Source of the DNA: Myxococcota bacterium | GTDB taxonomy: Bacteria; Myxococcota_A; UBA9160; UBA6930 | Assembly: GCA_030065975.1 (NCBI GenBank) | Contig: JASJCN010000034.1 | Coordinates: forward strand, 1-34,110 | Direction of reading: 5' to 3' | DNA length: 34,110 nt | In this document: one piece after another, positions 7,298 through 17,826 of the stretch | Position numbering within the stretch: the stretch's first letter is position 1 | How the letters are laid out: every line of letters begins with the position of its first letter | Translations under genes and position numbers: made by a program | Notes under the pieces: model-generated | Database searches by the model: none | Seen by the model: only the letters and a program-made list of their open reading frames with translations | What the model was told of the DNA's origin: nothing

Positions 7298-8620
7298 ATG
7301 CCGCGCGTCTGGATGCTCTTGCTCGCCCTCTGGATGCCCGGCGAGGCGACGGCGCGGGTCTTCCAGTTCGAGAACCTGACGGATCGGCCCGGGGGGCCCG
7401 GCGAGGGGAAGGATCCCCAGATCAACGATCGCGGCGACGTCGCGTTCTTCGCCGGAACGGAGGTGTGGCTCTACCAGGAAGGCGCCGGGAGCTTCACCGA
7501 GATCACGGCGCTCCCCGGGGCTCCGGCCGCCGCGATCTTCCCGAAGATCAACTCGGCCGGCGATCTCGTGATGATCGATCCGGGGTCGAGGGATCTCTGG
7601 CTCTACGAGGCCGACACCGGGAGCTTCACCAACCTCTCGAGCCTCCCCGGCCATCCGGGCAACACCGAGAACTTCGACCTCGGGCGGGTCTTCGACCTGA
7701 ACGACTCGCGGCAGGTGTCGTTCCACTCGGGCGATCGGAACCTGGGCCGCGTCTGGCTCTACGATCACGCGACGGGTGGGATCTCTCCCGTGACGGGGCG
7801 TCCCGGCGGGGCTCTGCGCGGGCGCACCAACGCCCTGAACGACCAGGGGCAGGTGCTGTACATGGGCTTTCCCGACGCCTACCTGTACGACCCGGCCACC
7901 GACTCGACCGTCAACGTGAACGATCTGCCGGGAGGTCCGCAGGTCGTGACGGACAACCTGCTGCTCTCGAACTCCGGCGACGTGGCCTGGGTCTCGACGG
8001 ACGTGACGCTGTACCGGGCCGACCTCGGCGACTTCCTGTCGCTGGCTTCGCTCCCGGGCTTCCCCGCGTCGTTCGTCTCGACCAATCGCAACGGGCTGAA
8101 CGAACGGCGCGAGATCGTCTTCTGGAAGGATGCGACCTGGTACTTCGATCCCTCGGACTCGACGTTCACGCAGCTGAACGGGAGACCGGGCGTTCCGGCC
8201 GGGGGCATGGAAGGCTCGATCAACGAGGTGGGTGTCATCGCCTTCACCGGCGGCACCGACGTCTTCCTGGCGATCCCCGACGCCGACCTGGACGGCGTGC
8301 GCGACGACCTCGACAACTGCAGCCAGGTCGCGAACGCCGACCAGGCTGACGTCGACGCCGGTAGCGACGACGATTCGTCGTTGCCGGGAGTACAGCACTA
8401 CGGCGATGCCTGCGACGCCGACCTCGACGACGACGGCCTGGTCGGGCCGAGCGACTTCTTCGCGGAGTTCCGACCCTGTCTCGGGTCCGACGTGACGGTC
8501 ACCCCGAGCTGCCTCGAGGCCGATCTGGACGGGGACGGCGTGGTGGCCGCGGCCGACTTCTTCACGTCGCTGCGTCCCGCGCTCGGGCTGGCCCCCGGCC
8601 CCGGTGTGACCGAGCCGTAG
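7298..8620 (+). CDS. secreted seven-repeat beta-propeller with TSP3/dockerin-like C-terminal module
   Basis: A 440-residue exported protein. A signal peptide ends near residue 19 (GEATA). Residues about 20-325 hold seven imperfect repeats of some 45 residues. Each begins (I/L)N(D/E)xG(D/Q)V, as in INDRGDVAFF, LNDQGQVLYM and INEVGVIAFT, and continues with a WLY/LYxxxTGSFTxLxxLPGxP hairpin, the HAF-like pattern of a seven-bladed propeller. The last 113 residues contain a thrombospondin-type-3 unit, then two canonical dockerin/EF-hand loops (DLDDDGLVGPSD and DLDGDGVVAAAD), and end GPGVTEP. The same tail ends the protein at 25708-26568. ATG at 7298 is chosen for its ribosome binding site GGGGAGGT. 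An earlier in-frame ATG at 7232 would bury the signal peptide. Confidence 0.85.
   Translation: MPRVWMLLLALWMPGEATARVFQFENLTDRPGGPGEGKDPQINDRGDVAFFAGTEVWLYQEGAGSFTEITALPGAPAAAIFPKINSAGDLVMIDPGSRDLWLYEADTGSFTNLSSLPGHPGNTENFDLGRVFDLNDSRQVSFHSGDRNLGRVWLYDHATGGISPVTGRPGGALRGRTNALNDQGQVLYMGFPDAYLYDPATDSTVNVNDLPGGPQVVTDNLLLSNSGDVAWVSTDVTLYRADLGDFLSLASLPGFPASFVSTNRNGLNERREIVFWKDATWYFDPSDSTFTQLNGRPGVPAGGMEGSINEVGVIAFTGGTDVFLAIPDADLDGVRDDLDNCSQVANADQADVDAGSDDDSSLPGVQHYGDACDADLDDDGLVGPSDFFAEFRPCLGSDVTVTPSCLEADLDGDGVVAAADFFTSLRPALGLAPGPGVTEP
8279..8617 (+). repeat. copy 1 of the shared TSP3/dockerin-like C-terminal module
   Basis: Encodes 113 residues that align without gaps to the module at 26227-26565, with 81 identical positions by hand count (72%). 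The longest identical run is 17 residues centred on QHYGDACDADLDDDG. Two 12-residue calcium loops fit D-x-D-x-D-G-x-V/I-x-x-x-D. Each is followed by FF and a short helix ending in RPCLG or RPALG. Confidence 0.9.
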
Positions 8621-8698
8621 GGGCCCGGGGACGCGCCTCGCTGCCGGACGATCGAGCGGGCTAGGATCGGGGTCGAGCCGCCGCTCCGAGGAGCCCCC

Positions 8699-9589
8699 AT
8701 GGCAGATCCCGAAATCACCCGCGCGTACCTGGAGTCCGAGGTCGATCGCCTGGAGCCCTTCGGCTTCCTGGCGATCGTCCCGACGGAGCGACCGCTCGAC
8801 CGCGTCGAGGTGCGGCGGGCGGAGGACGGATCGCTGTCCGTCTCCGTGCCCGGTCGCCCCCCGGTGATTCCGCCGCTCGACGAGGCGGCCCGCACGGCGC
8901 TCCGAGAGGCCGGGCTCGAGTGCGAGGACGCGGCCGACGCGAGCCAGCCCTGGACCGCATCGACTGCGGATCCCGGCGCTTCGGTCGCGCTGGCCGGACG
9001 CGTGCTCCGCGAGGCGTTCGATCAGAAGCCGGATTCGCCACTCGACGTGCTGCACGGGAGCAGTCGGGCCGAGCACGAGGCGAAGGTCAAGCTCGAAGCC
9101 CTGCGCCGGCGCGTCGAGGGAGTGCTGTCGGAGATGTTCGGCGAGCTCCCCAAGCAGGACGCGGACGAGGACTACCTGCTGCGGATCGGAGAGGTGCAGG
9201 TCGTGGTGGCGCCCCGGGCGATTCCGGGTGGCCCGGCGATCGTGCGTGTGTTCGCGGTCACGAACGTGAGCATCGCCGTGGTTCCGGAGCTCGGCCTCTT
9301 TCTCGCACGCCTCAACTTCGGGCTGATGTTCGGCCGCTTCGCTCTCGACACGGAGAACCAGGCGATCTGGTTCGACGAGACGCTGCTCGGCGACCAGCTG
9401 AACGAGGAGGCCCTGCGCTTCGCGATCCGCGTGGTGGCCGAGACCGCAGACGGGTGGGACGACCGTCTGAAGCAGATGTTCGGCGGCCTGACCCACTACG
9501 AGGTGCTGCAGGCGCGCGGCGACGTCGAGTCGCCCACCGTGAAGCCGGGTGAGGCGGGCTCCAGAGAGGGCACGGGCCTCTATCTCTGA
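8699..9589 (+). CDS. YbjN / T3SS-chaperone-like (TY-Chap) protein
   Basis: A 296-residue soluble protein without a signal peptide. The C-terminal half (about 145-265) fits the CesT/YbjN-like chaperone fold: a strand with the pattern GEVQVVV, then a central hairpin, then a segment FALDTENQAIWF followed by TLLGDQLNEEALRFAI and a helix. This is the arrangement of T3SS-chaperone/YbjN peptide-binding proteins in which a short peptide or partner is bound. The N-terminal 75 residues (EITRAYLESEVDRL onward) look like a smaller related domain. The ATG at 8699 follows GAGGAG. The last ten bases overlap the end of the convergent gene. There is no secretion system in the window, so a house-keeping peptide-binding role is more likely than type III secretion. 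Confidence 0.65.
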   Translation: MADPEITRAYLESEVDRLEPFGFLAIVPTERPLDRVEVRRAEDGSLSVSVPGRPPVIPPLDEAARTALREAGLECEDAADASQPWTASTADPGASVALAGRVLREAFDQKPDSPLDVLHGSSRAEHEAKVKLEALRRRVEGVLSEMFGELPKQDADEDYLLRIGEVQVVVAPRAIPGGPAIVRVFAVTNVSIAVVPELGLFLARLNFGLMFGRFALDTENQAIWFDETLLGDQLNEEALRFAIRVVAETADGWDDRLKQMFGGLTHYEVLQARGDVESPTVKPGEAGSREGTGLYL

Positions 9590-10902
9590 TCCTCGAGGAG
9601 CCGGTCCACCCATGCGCCGAGACCCGGCTCCTCGGCATCCTCGTACTCGTACCGGGCGCGCACGACCGGCAGACGGAGAGGAACGAGGGCCGCCAGGTCC
9701 ACGGGTGTACCCGCGACGATGCAGTCCGCGTCAGCGGCATCGAGGGTGCGCCGCAGCGCGTCGAGCTGCGCCTCGCCGTAGCCCATGGCGGGCAGCACCC
9801 GCTCGAGGTGGGGGTACGCCCGGTAGACGGCGAGTATCTCGGGAGCGGCGCCCGGCCGCGGGTCCACCACCTGCGCCCCGGCGGCCACCGCGGCCTGATG
9901 GCCGGCGCCGAAGGCCATCCCGCCGTGCGTGAGGGTGGGCCCGTCGTCCACGACCACCACGCGGCGCCCGCGCACCGCCTCCGGGTCGTCGAGTCGCACG
10001 GGGGAGGCCGCGCGCAGGATCGGCACGTCCGGGCGCAGCTCCCGCACGGCCGAGACCGCACGCTCCACCTGCTCGGGCTCCGCGCTCCGGACCTTGTTGA
10101 CCACCACCACGTCCGCCATGCGGGCGACGACCTCCCCCGGGTGGTGGCTGGCGACCTGATCGGGGCGGAGGGCGTCGACCAGGACGACGTGCAGATCCGG
10201 GCGCACGAAGGGGAAGTCGTTGTTGCCGCCGTCCCATACGATCACGTCGGCCTCGGTCTCCGCGGCAGCGAGGATCGCCGCGTAGTCCACACCCGCGAAG
10301 ACGACGCCGCCCGCCTCGAGGTAGGGCTCGTACTCCTCGCGCTCCTCGGTCGTGCAGCTCGCGGCTGCGAGATCCTCGTGCTTCGCGAAGCGCTGCACGC
10401 GCTGTCTCTCGAGGTCGCCGTAGGGCATCGGATGCCGCAGGGCGGCGACGCGCACGCCGCGGTCGCGCAGGCGCCGCACGATCCAGCGCGCGGTCTGCGA
10501 CTTGCCGCAGCCGGTACGCACCGCCGATACCGCGATCACGGGCAGACCCGAGCGCAACATGGTGCGACCGGGGCCGGGGATCTCGAAGTCCGCACCGGAG
10601 GAGAGCGTGCGCGACGCCAGGTGCATCACCCAGGCGTGCGGGACGTCGCTGTACGCGAACACCACGCGGTCCACCGCCTGCCGACGGATCAGCGCCTCGA
10701 GCTCGGACTCCGGCAGGATCGGGATGCCGTCCGGATGGTTGGGCCCGGACAACGAGGGCGGGTAGCGGCGGTCGGCGATCCCGGGGATCTGGGTGGCGGT
10801 GAAGGCCACGACCTCGACTTCCGGGTCGTCCCGGTACAGCAGGTTGAAATCGTGGAAGTCCCGGCCAGCCGCGCCCAGGATCACGATGCGCGCTCTCGGC
10901 AT
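9580..10902 (-). CDS. cpgS: cyclic 2,3-diphosphoglycerate synthase-like P-loop protein
   Basis: A 440-residue protein. An N-terminal Rossmann-like segment begins RIVILGAAGRDFHDFN, followed by a P-loop domain with RTGCGKSQTAR at about 129-139 and acidic strands (VIVWDGGNNDFPF; VVVVNKV). The layout matches the archaeal cyclic 2,3-diphosphoglycerate synthetase (CpgS), which closes 2,3-diphosphoglycerate with ATP, and the bacterial homologues usually called GTPase or cDPG synthase. The NKVR strand resembles a G4-like motif, so the nucleotide used is uncertain. The start ATG at 10902 has GAGG 11 bases upstream. It is divergent from the phosphotransferase-fold gene and overlaps the 3' end of the YbjN-like gene by ten bases. 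Whether this organism makes the thermolyte-like product is unknown. Confidence 0.78.
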   Translation of the reverse strand: MPRARIVILGAAGRDFHDFNLLYRDDPEVEVVAFTATQIPGIADRRYPPSLSGPNHPDGIPILPESELEALIRRQAVDRVVFAYSDVPHAWVMHLASRTLSSGADFEIPGPGRTMLRSGLPVIAVSAVRTGCGKSQTARWIVRRLRDRGVRVAALRHPMPYGDLERQRVQRFAKHEDLAAASCTTEEREEYEPYLEAGGVVFAGVDYAAILAAAETEADVIVWDGGNNDFPFVRPDLHVVLVDALRPDQVASHHPGEVVARMADVVVVNKVRSAEPEQVERAVSAVRELRPDVPILRAASPVRLDDPEAVRGRRVVVVDDGPTLTHGGMAFGAGHQAAVAAGAQVVDPRPGAAPEILAVYRAYPHLERVLPAMGYGEAQLDALRRTLDAADADCIVAGTPVDLAALVPLRLPVVRARYEYEDAEEPGLGAWVDRLLEDQR

Positions 10903-11159
10903 CGGCCGTCAGGCCTCGCGCTTCCGGCCCACCTGCAGGGCTCCCATGGGGCCGGAGTCCCGACGGTCGATGCTGCCCTGGCATGTGTGGATCACGGCGT
11001 GGGGTCTCCGACGAGGGTCGACTCGACGGCACAGGATTCCCCATCCCACGAGATCCCGCGCCCCCTGCCCGACGCCGGGCCCCCGTGCGCGCGGCTGCGC
11101 GCTCCTCCACGGGGTACGATCTCGCGGGCGGGGGCCGAAGCGGAGCTGCAGAGCGAGCG

Positions 11160-14394
<3,235 letters not shown>

Positions 14395-14402
14395 CCCGTT
14401 CC

Positions 14403-14436
14403 GGTCGGGCGCCGTCGGGGTGGCACCCGGCCGACC
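14403..14436. terminator. possible bidirectional hairpin between convergent genes
   Basis: GGTCGG (14403-14408) pairs with CCGACC (14431-14436), and an inner stem GGGT/ACCC with loop GGC sits inside it. It lies in the 48 bases between the foldase stop and the stop of the convergent monooxygenase gene. There is no T-tract in either direction, so it is a candidate only. Confidence 0.35.
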
Positions 14437-14442
14437 CGGGTC

Positions 14443-15621
14443 TCAGACCATCGGGCTCTCGAGGCGCTGGCCGAGCAGTAGCCGGCCATGGTCGGCGTAC
14501 CGGGACTCGCGATCGAAGACGACGTGGTTCGAGGCGGTCATGACGTCGCGCACGGCGCGCTGGATCGGATTGTCCAGGCGGCTTCCGCTTGCGCCGGTGA
14601 CCGAGCCGATGTCCTGCACCGCCTCACGGCACAGGCAGACGGCGTGCGACATGCGCGCGAGCCAGCGGCTCCGCGTCTCGACGGGCGCCGCGTTCCGCTC
14701 GGCCATCACCTCGGCGAGCACGTCGCGGAAGAGCAGCTCGGCGGCGTCGAGCGACAGCGCCGCCCGCGCCACCACCGCGGCCTTCCCCTCGTTGCGGCTC
14801 GCGCCGCCGACCGGGACCTGCTTCGCCGCGATCTTCGCCTTCGTCTGCGAGACGTACTCGTCGAGTGCCAGCTGCGCCGCGCCGAGGATGGGCAGGCCTG
14901 CCGCGAAGCCGAGGATGGGCATGAGCGGCGTGCGGTAGAGGCCGCCGGGGTGGAGCCGGCTGCCCTCGCCGGTCGCGTTCACCAGCTCGATCATCGGAAC
15001 GGTCCGCTCTTCCGGAACGAAGACGTCGTCGATCGCGATGTCCCAGGAGCCCGTGCCGCACATGCCCGCGACGTGCCACGTATCGATGGCGTCGACGTCC
15101 TCGCGAGGGAGGACGAAGATCACCGGGGCGGGGCGAGCATCCCCTTTCTCCACCATCGCGCCGGCCAGCACCCAGTCGGCGTGCACGATGCCGGTGGCCC
15201 ACTGCCAGAGGCCCTTCAAGCGGTAGCCCCCGTCCACCTCGATCGCCTGGCCCCCGGCGACGTTGATCGAGCCTGGTGCCAGGACGTGGTCGCGCTCGGC
15301 GAAGAGCTCCTTCTGGAAGCTCTCCGGGTAGCCGCAGAGCCAGAAGTTGTGCTCGATGTAGAAGCCGATGATCCAGCCCGTCGAGGGGTCGGCGCGTGAG
15401 AGGCGGAGCGTGACCTCGAAGAACGTGTCGATGTCGGCCTCGTGGCCCCCGTAGCGTTTCGGGACCATGAGCGAGAAGAGGCCGCTCTCACGCACCGCGT
15501 CGATCACCTCGTCGAGCGGACGTCTCGCCAGCTCGGCCTCCCGCGCCTTCGCGCGCAGCAGCGGGGTGAGCTTCTCGGCGGCTTCGATCAGGGCCGCGTG
15601 ATCCATCGGGGCCTTCGTCAT
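14443..15621 (-). CDS. flavin-dependent monooxygenase, acyl-CoA dehydrogenase fold (HsaA/HpaB-D type)
   Basis: A 392-residue protein with the three-part acyl-CoA dehydrogenase fold. It starts with the helical ESGLFSLMVPKRYGG segment and continues with the beta domain (GLWQWATG, GMCGTGSWDI, VFVPEERT) and a C-terminal helical bundle containing RRAVRD-like and DIGSVTGA stretches. Instead of the acyl-CoA-dehydrogenase catalytic Glu region it has the group-D two-component monooxygenase pattern, close to HsaA (3-HSA hydroxylase of steroid degradation) and DszC. Such enzymes hydroxylate an aromatic or sulfur substrate using reduced flavin from a separate reductase, and none is in the window. The start ATG at 15621 follows AGGAGC. 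It is 19 bases downstream of marR, so the regulator probably controls it. Confidence 0.85.
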   Translation of the reverse strand: MTKAPMDHAALIEAAEKLTPLLRAKAREAELARRPLDEVIDAVRESGLFSLMVPKRYGGHEADIDTFFEVTLRLSRADPSTGWIIGFYIEHNFWLCGYPESFQKELFAERDHVLAPGSINVAGGQAIEVDGGYRLKGLWQWATGIVHADWVLAGAMVEKGDARPAPVIFVLPREDVDAIDTWHVAGMCGTGSWDIAIDDVFVPEERTVPMIELVNATGEGSRLHPGGLYRTPLMPILGFAAGLPILGAAQLALDEYVSQTKAKIAAKQVPVGGASRNEGKAAVVARAALSLDAAELLFRDVLAEVMAERNAAPVETRSRWLARMSHAVCLCREAVQDIGSVTGASGSRLDNPIQRAVRDVMTASNHVVFDRESRYADHGRLLLGQRLESPMV

Positions 15622-15640
15622 CGGTTGCTCCTGGCGATGG

Positions 15641-16123
15641 TCATCGGCGGCTGGTCGTCCTTCTCGTGCGCGAGGGCTGGATCTCGGGCACCTCGCCCCA
15701 GCTCTTCGCCAGGGTCGTTCGGAGCGCCTCGAGCCGCGTCTTCCCCAGACGCTCCGCGAGCTCGCGCTCCATGCCCGCGATGATCTCCACGGCGTCCCGG
15801 CCGATGGCTTCGCCCGAGGGCGGGAAGCCGAGGACCTTGCGACGCCCGTCCGAGGGATCGGTCTCGAGGACGAGGAGGCCCCGCTCGATCATCGATTTCG
15901 TCGCCTGGTTGATGGCCTGGCGCGAGACCCCGAGCGCTCGGGCGATGTCGACGGGGCTCGTGGTTCCCTGGTCGACGAAGAGCATGATCGACGACTCGGT
16001 GCGGGAGAGCGGCTGCCAGCCCCGCGCGGCGAGGTTCTCCTGGAGGCAGCGGTCCATCCAGCCGAAGGCGCGGATCAGCCCCCACATGAGGTCGGTGCGG
16101 TGGGGTCCCTCGACGCTCGCCAT
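15641..16123 (-). CDS. MarR-family transcriptional regulator
   Basis: A 160-residue winged-helix regulator. The recognition helix region SPVDIARALGVSRQAINQATKSM is followed by the wing with SDGRRK (the family's DxRxK motif is DPSDGRRK), and N- and C-terminal helices would form the dimer. MarR repressors usually release DNA on binding a phenolic or other aromatic ligand, which suits the flavin monooxygenase gene 19 bases downstream. ATG at 16123 is chosen because it gives a normal MarR length; the ribosome binding site is weak. A perfect 8-bp inverted repeat at 16151-16171, 28 bases upstream of the start, is the probable operator. The C-terminus is short and Arg/Thr-rich. Confidence 0.9.
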   Translation of the reverse strand: MASVEGPHRTDLMWGLIRAFGWMDRCLQENLAARGWQPLSRTESSIMLFVDQGTTSPVDIARALGVSRQAINQATKSMIERGLLVLETDPSDGRRKVLGFPPSGEAIGRDAVEIIAGMERELAERLGKTRLEALRTTLAKSWGEVPEIQPSRTRRTTSRR

Positions 16124-16150
16124 CCGGCCAGCATGCCCCGCTGGATCTGA

Positions 16151-16171
16151 TTCGTCAAGTAGATTGACGAA
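16151..16171. promoter_or_regulatory. perfect inverted repeat, probable MarR operator
   Basis: TTCGTCAA and TTGACGAA are exact reverse complements separated by the 5 bases GTAGA. The site lies between marR (minus strand, start 16123) and the propeller lipoprotein gene (plus strand, start 16246), in an AT-richer patch of very GC-rich DNA. TTGACG within the left arm, read on the minus strand, could be a -35 box for marR, and a repressor bound here would block it. TTGACG in the right arm, read on the plus strand, faces the other gene. Confidence 0.65.
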
Positions 16172-16245
16172 ATGGGCCGCCCCGCTCAAGGGCCCCTGCG
16201 GCCTCGTCGATGTCTCGTTCGTCAGCGTGAGAGGGGGTCTACGGG

Positions 16246-17826
16246 ATGAGTGCACCGAGTCGGGACATTCGGACGGACTTCGAGGCCAGGCGCCCGCCGT
16301 GGGCAGCGGCTCTCGCGCTGGGGGTGGCTCTTGCCCTCACCGCCGCGTGCGTACCCGCCGACACCGACGGCGACGGCGTCGTGGACAGCGTGGACAACTG
16401 CCGGCTCGTCCCCAACCCGGATCAGGCGCCGGGCAGCGTTCCCGGCCGCGGCGCGGCGTGCGCTCCGATCCTCCTGAACGACTACGACGGAATCGTGGGT
16501 TTCTCGGTCCCCCATGGCAGCGTGGTCTACTTCGAGACGCTGCCCGGCGGCGACCGTCGGCTGGTGGCCTCGCCCTACGCCGGCGGTTCCGTCACCCCGC
16601 TCTCCGGCGCGTTCGCCTACATCCCCCAGGCCGAGGTCTCGCCGGACGGTCTGCGCGTCGTCTTCACGGCCAGCGTGGCGGGGTTCCCCGGCGACGATCG
16701 CCTGCTCTACTCCGCTCCGGTCGACGGAAGCGGGAGCATCCAGCTGGACACGCCGCTTCCGGCGCCGAACGTGCTGAAGAGCTTCCGCATCCATCCTGGC
16801 TCCCAGAGCGTCTTCTTCCACACCGAGGAGGTCGGTGCGTCGCCGCTGCTGAACCACCTCTATCGGGTCGGGATCACGGGAGGCGTGGCCGAGTACGTCT
16901 CCGATGCGCCCAACACGACCATTCCCGACTACGAGTTCACCGCCGACGACACGAAGATGGTGCTGAACTACGAGGCGACCGGCTCCAGCAACGGACTGCG
17001 GGTCTTCGAGCTGTCCGATCTGAGCGAGACGTTCATCCCCTCGAACCTGAGCAGCACGCCCGCGTACCGGCGCTTCATCCTGAGCCCCGACTCCCAGCGG
17101 GCCGTCATGATGGTCCGCAAGAACTCCATCCTGGACGACATCTACAGCGTGAACCTCGACGGCACCGGGATGATCCAGCTGACCGACGTCGCGGTGACCG
17201 GCGCGGCGCCGGCCGCAACGGCGCTGAATCGACGCGAGCAGGTGAAGATCTCTCCGGATTCCCAGTGGCTCGCCTACCAGGAGTCGCTCTTCTCCACGCT
17301 GATCCGTCTCGACGGAAGCGAGGCGCGTCGCTTCCTCGCCTCGGGCGCTCGCTGGGAGTTCTCTCCGGACGGCCGGTACCTCGTGACCTACCACCTCGTC
17401 GACTCGATCGACGTCTTCGAGATCGCGACCGAGACCAACGAGCGGGTCGACTTCTCCGGGCTGACGACGGACCGCCTCGAGGTGACGCTGAACTCGTCGC
17501 ACCTCGTGTTGACCCACGAGAACCCGACGACCGGCTTCGATCTCGTCTCGGTTCCCCTGGGCGGTGGTACGCCCGTGCCGCTCGCCTCGGCGATCGACCA
17601 GGACGACTTCGATCTCGCTCTCATCGGCGGCTACGTCGTCCACTCGGGAGGCGACCCCTCGGAGCTCTTCCTGAGCTCGATCGACGGATCCGGCGGCTTC
17701 CCCCTCAACGCCGAGCTCGGCAGCTCGTCCGGTCTGAACCTCGGCTTCGGGGTCCGGATCGAGCCCTTCTCCCAGTGGATCGTCTTCCTCCAGGGAGCCG
17801 GCCTCTACTCGGTTCCGCGCTTCTAG
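16246..17826 (+). CDS. lipoprotein with a TSP3 unit and a TolB/PD40-like beta-propeller
   Basis: A 526-residue exported protein. After a basic N-terminus and a hydrophobic stretch the lipobox LTAAC places the acylated Cys at about residue 35. It is followed at once by one thrombospondin-type-3 calcium unit (DTDGDGVVDSVDNC and NPDQA). Residues about 75-526 carry repeated PD40/TolB-type blades with motifs such as EVSPDGLRVVFTA, ISPDSQWLAYQ and FSPDGRYLVTY. TolB-like propellers bind peptides or proteins in the periplasm or at the cell surface. The start at 16246 follows GAGAGGGGG. The stop codon TAG shares its bases with the stop of the convergent gene (CTAG, 17823-17826). The binding partner is unknown. 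Confidence 0.85.
   Translation: MSAPSRDIRTDFEARRPPWAAALALGVALALTAACVPADTDGDGVVDSVDNCRLVPNPDQAPGSVPGRGAACAPILLNDYDGIVGFSVPHGSVVYFETLPGGDRRLVASPYAGGSVTPLSGAFAYIPQAEVSPDGLRVVFTASVAGFPGDDRLLYSAPVDGSGSIQLDTPLPAPNVLKSFRIHPGSQSVFFHTEEVGASPLLNHLYRVGITGGVAEYVSDAPNTTIPDYEFTADDTKMVLNYEATGSSNGLRVFELSDLSETFIPSNLSSTPAYRRFILSPDSQRAVMMVRKNSILDDIYSVNLDGTGMIQLTDVAVTGAAPAATALNRREQVKISPDSQWLAYQESLFSTLIRLDGSEARRFLASGARWEFSPDGRYLVTYHLVDSIDVFEIATETNERVDFSGLTTDRLEVTLNSSHLVLTHENPTTGFDLVSVPLGGGTPVPLASAIDQDDFDLALIGGYVVHSGGDPSELFLSSIDGSGGFPLNAELGSSSGLNLGFGVRIEPFSQWIVFLQGAGLYSVPRF

Noticed and set aside
7064-9613. An 849-codon open frame on the minus strand opposite the propeller and YbjN-like genes
   Set aside because: Its composition (Arg, His, Glu and Val rich, no domain) is the antisense shadow of two well-supported plus-strand genes with good ribosome binding sites.
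10912-10995. A 28-codon minus-strand frame (GTG at 10995) ending ten bases before the P-loop gene
   Set aside because: The ribosome binding site is poor and the peptide matches nothing I know, so a leader peptide cannot be supported.
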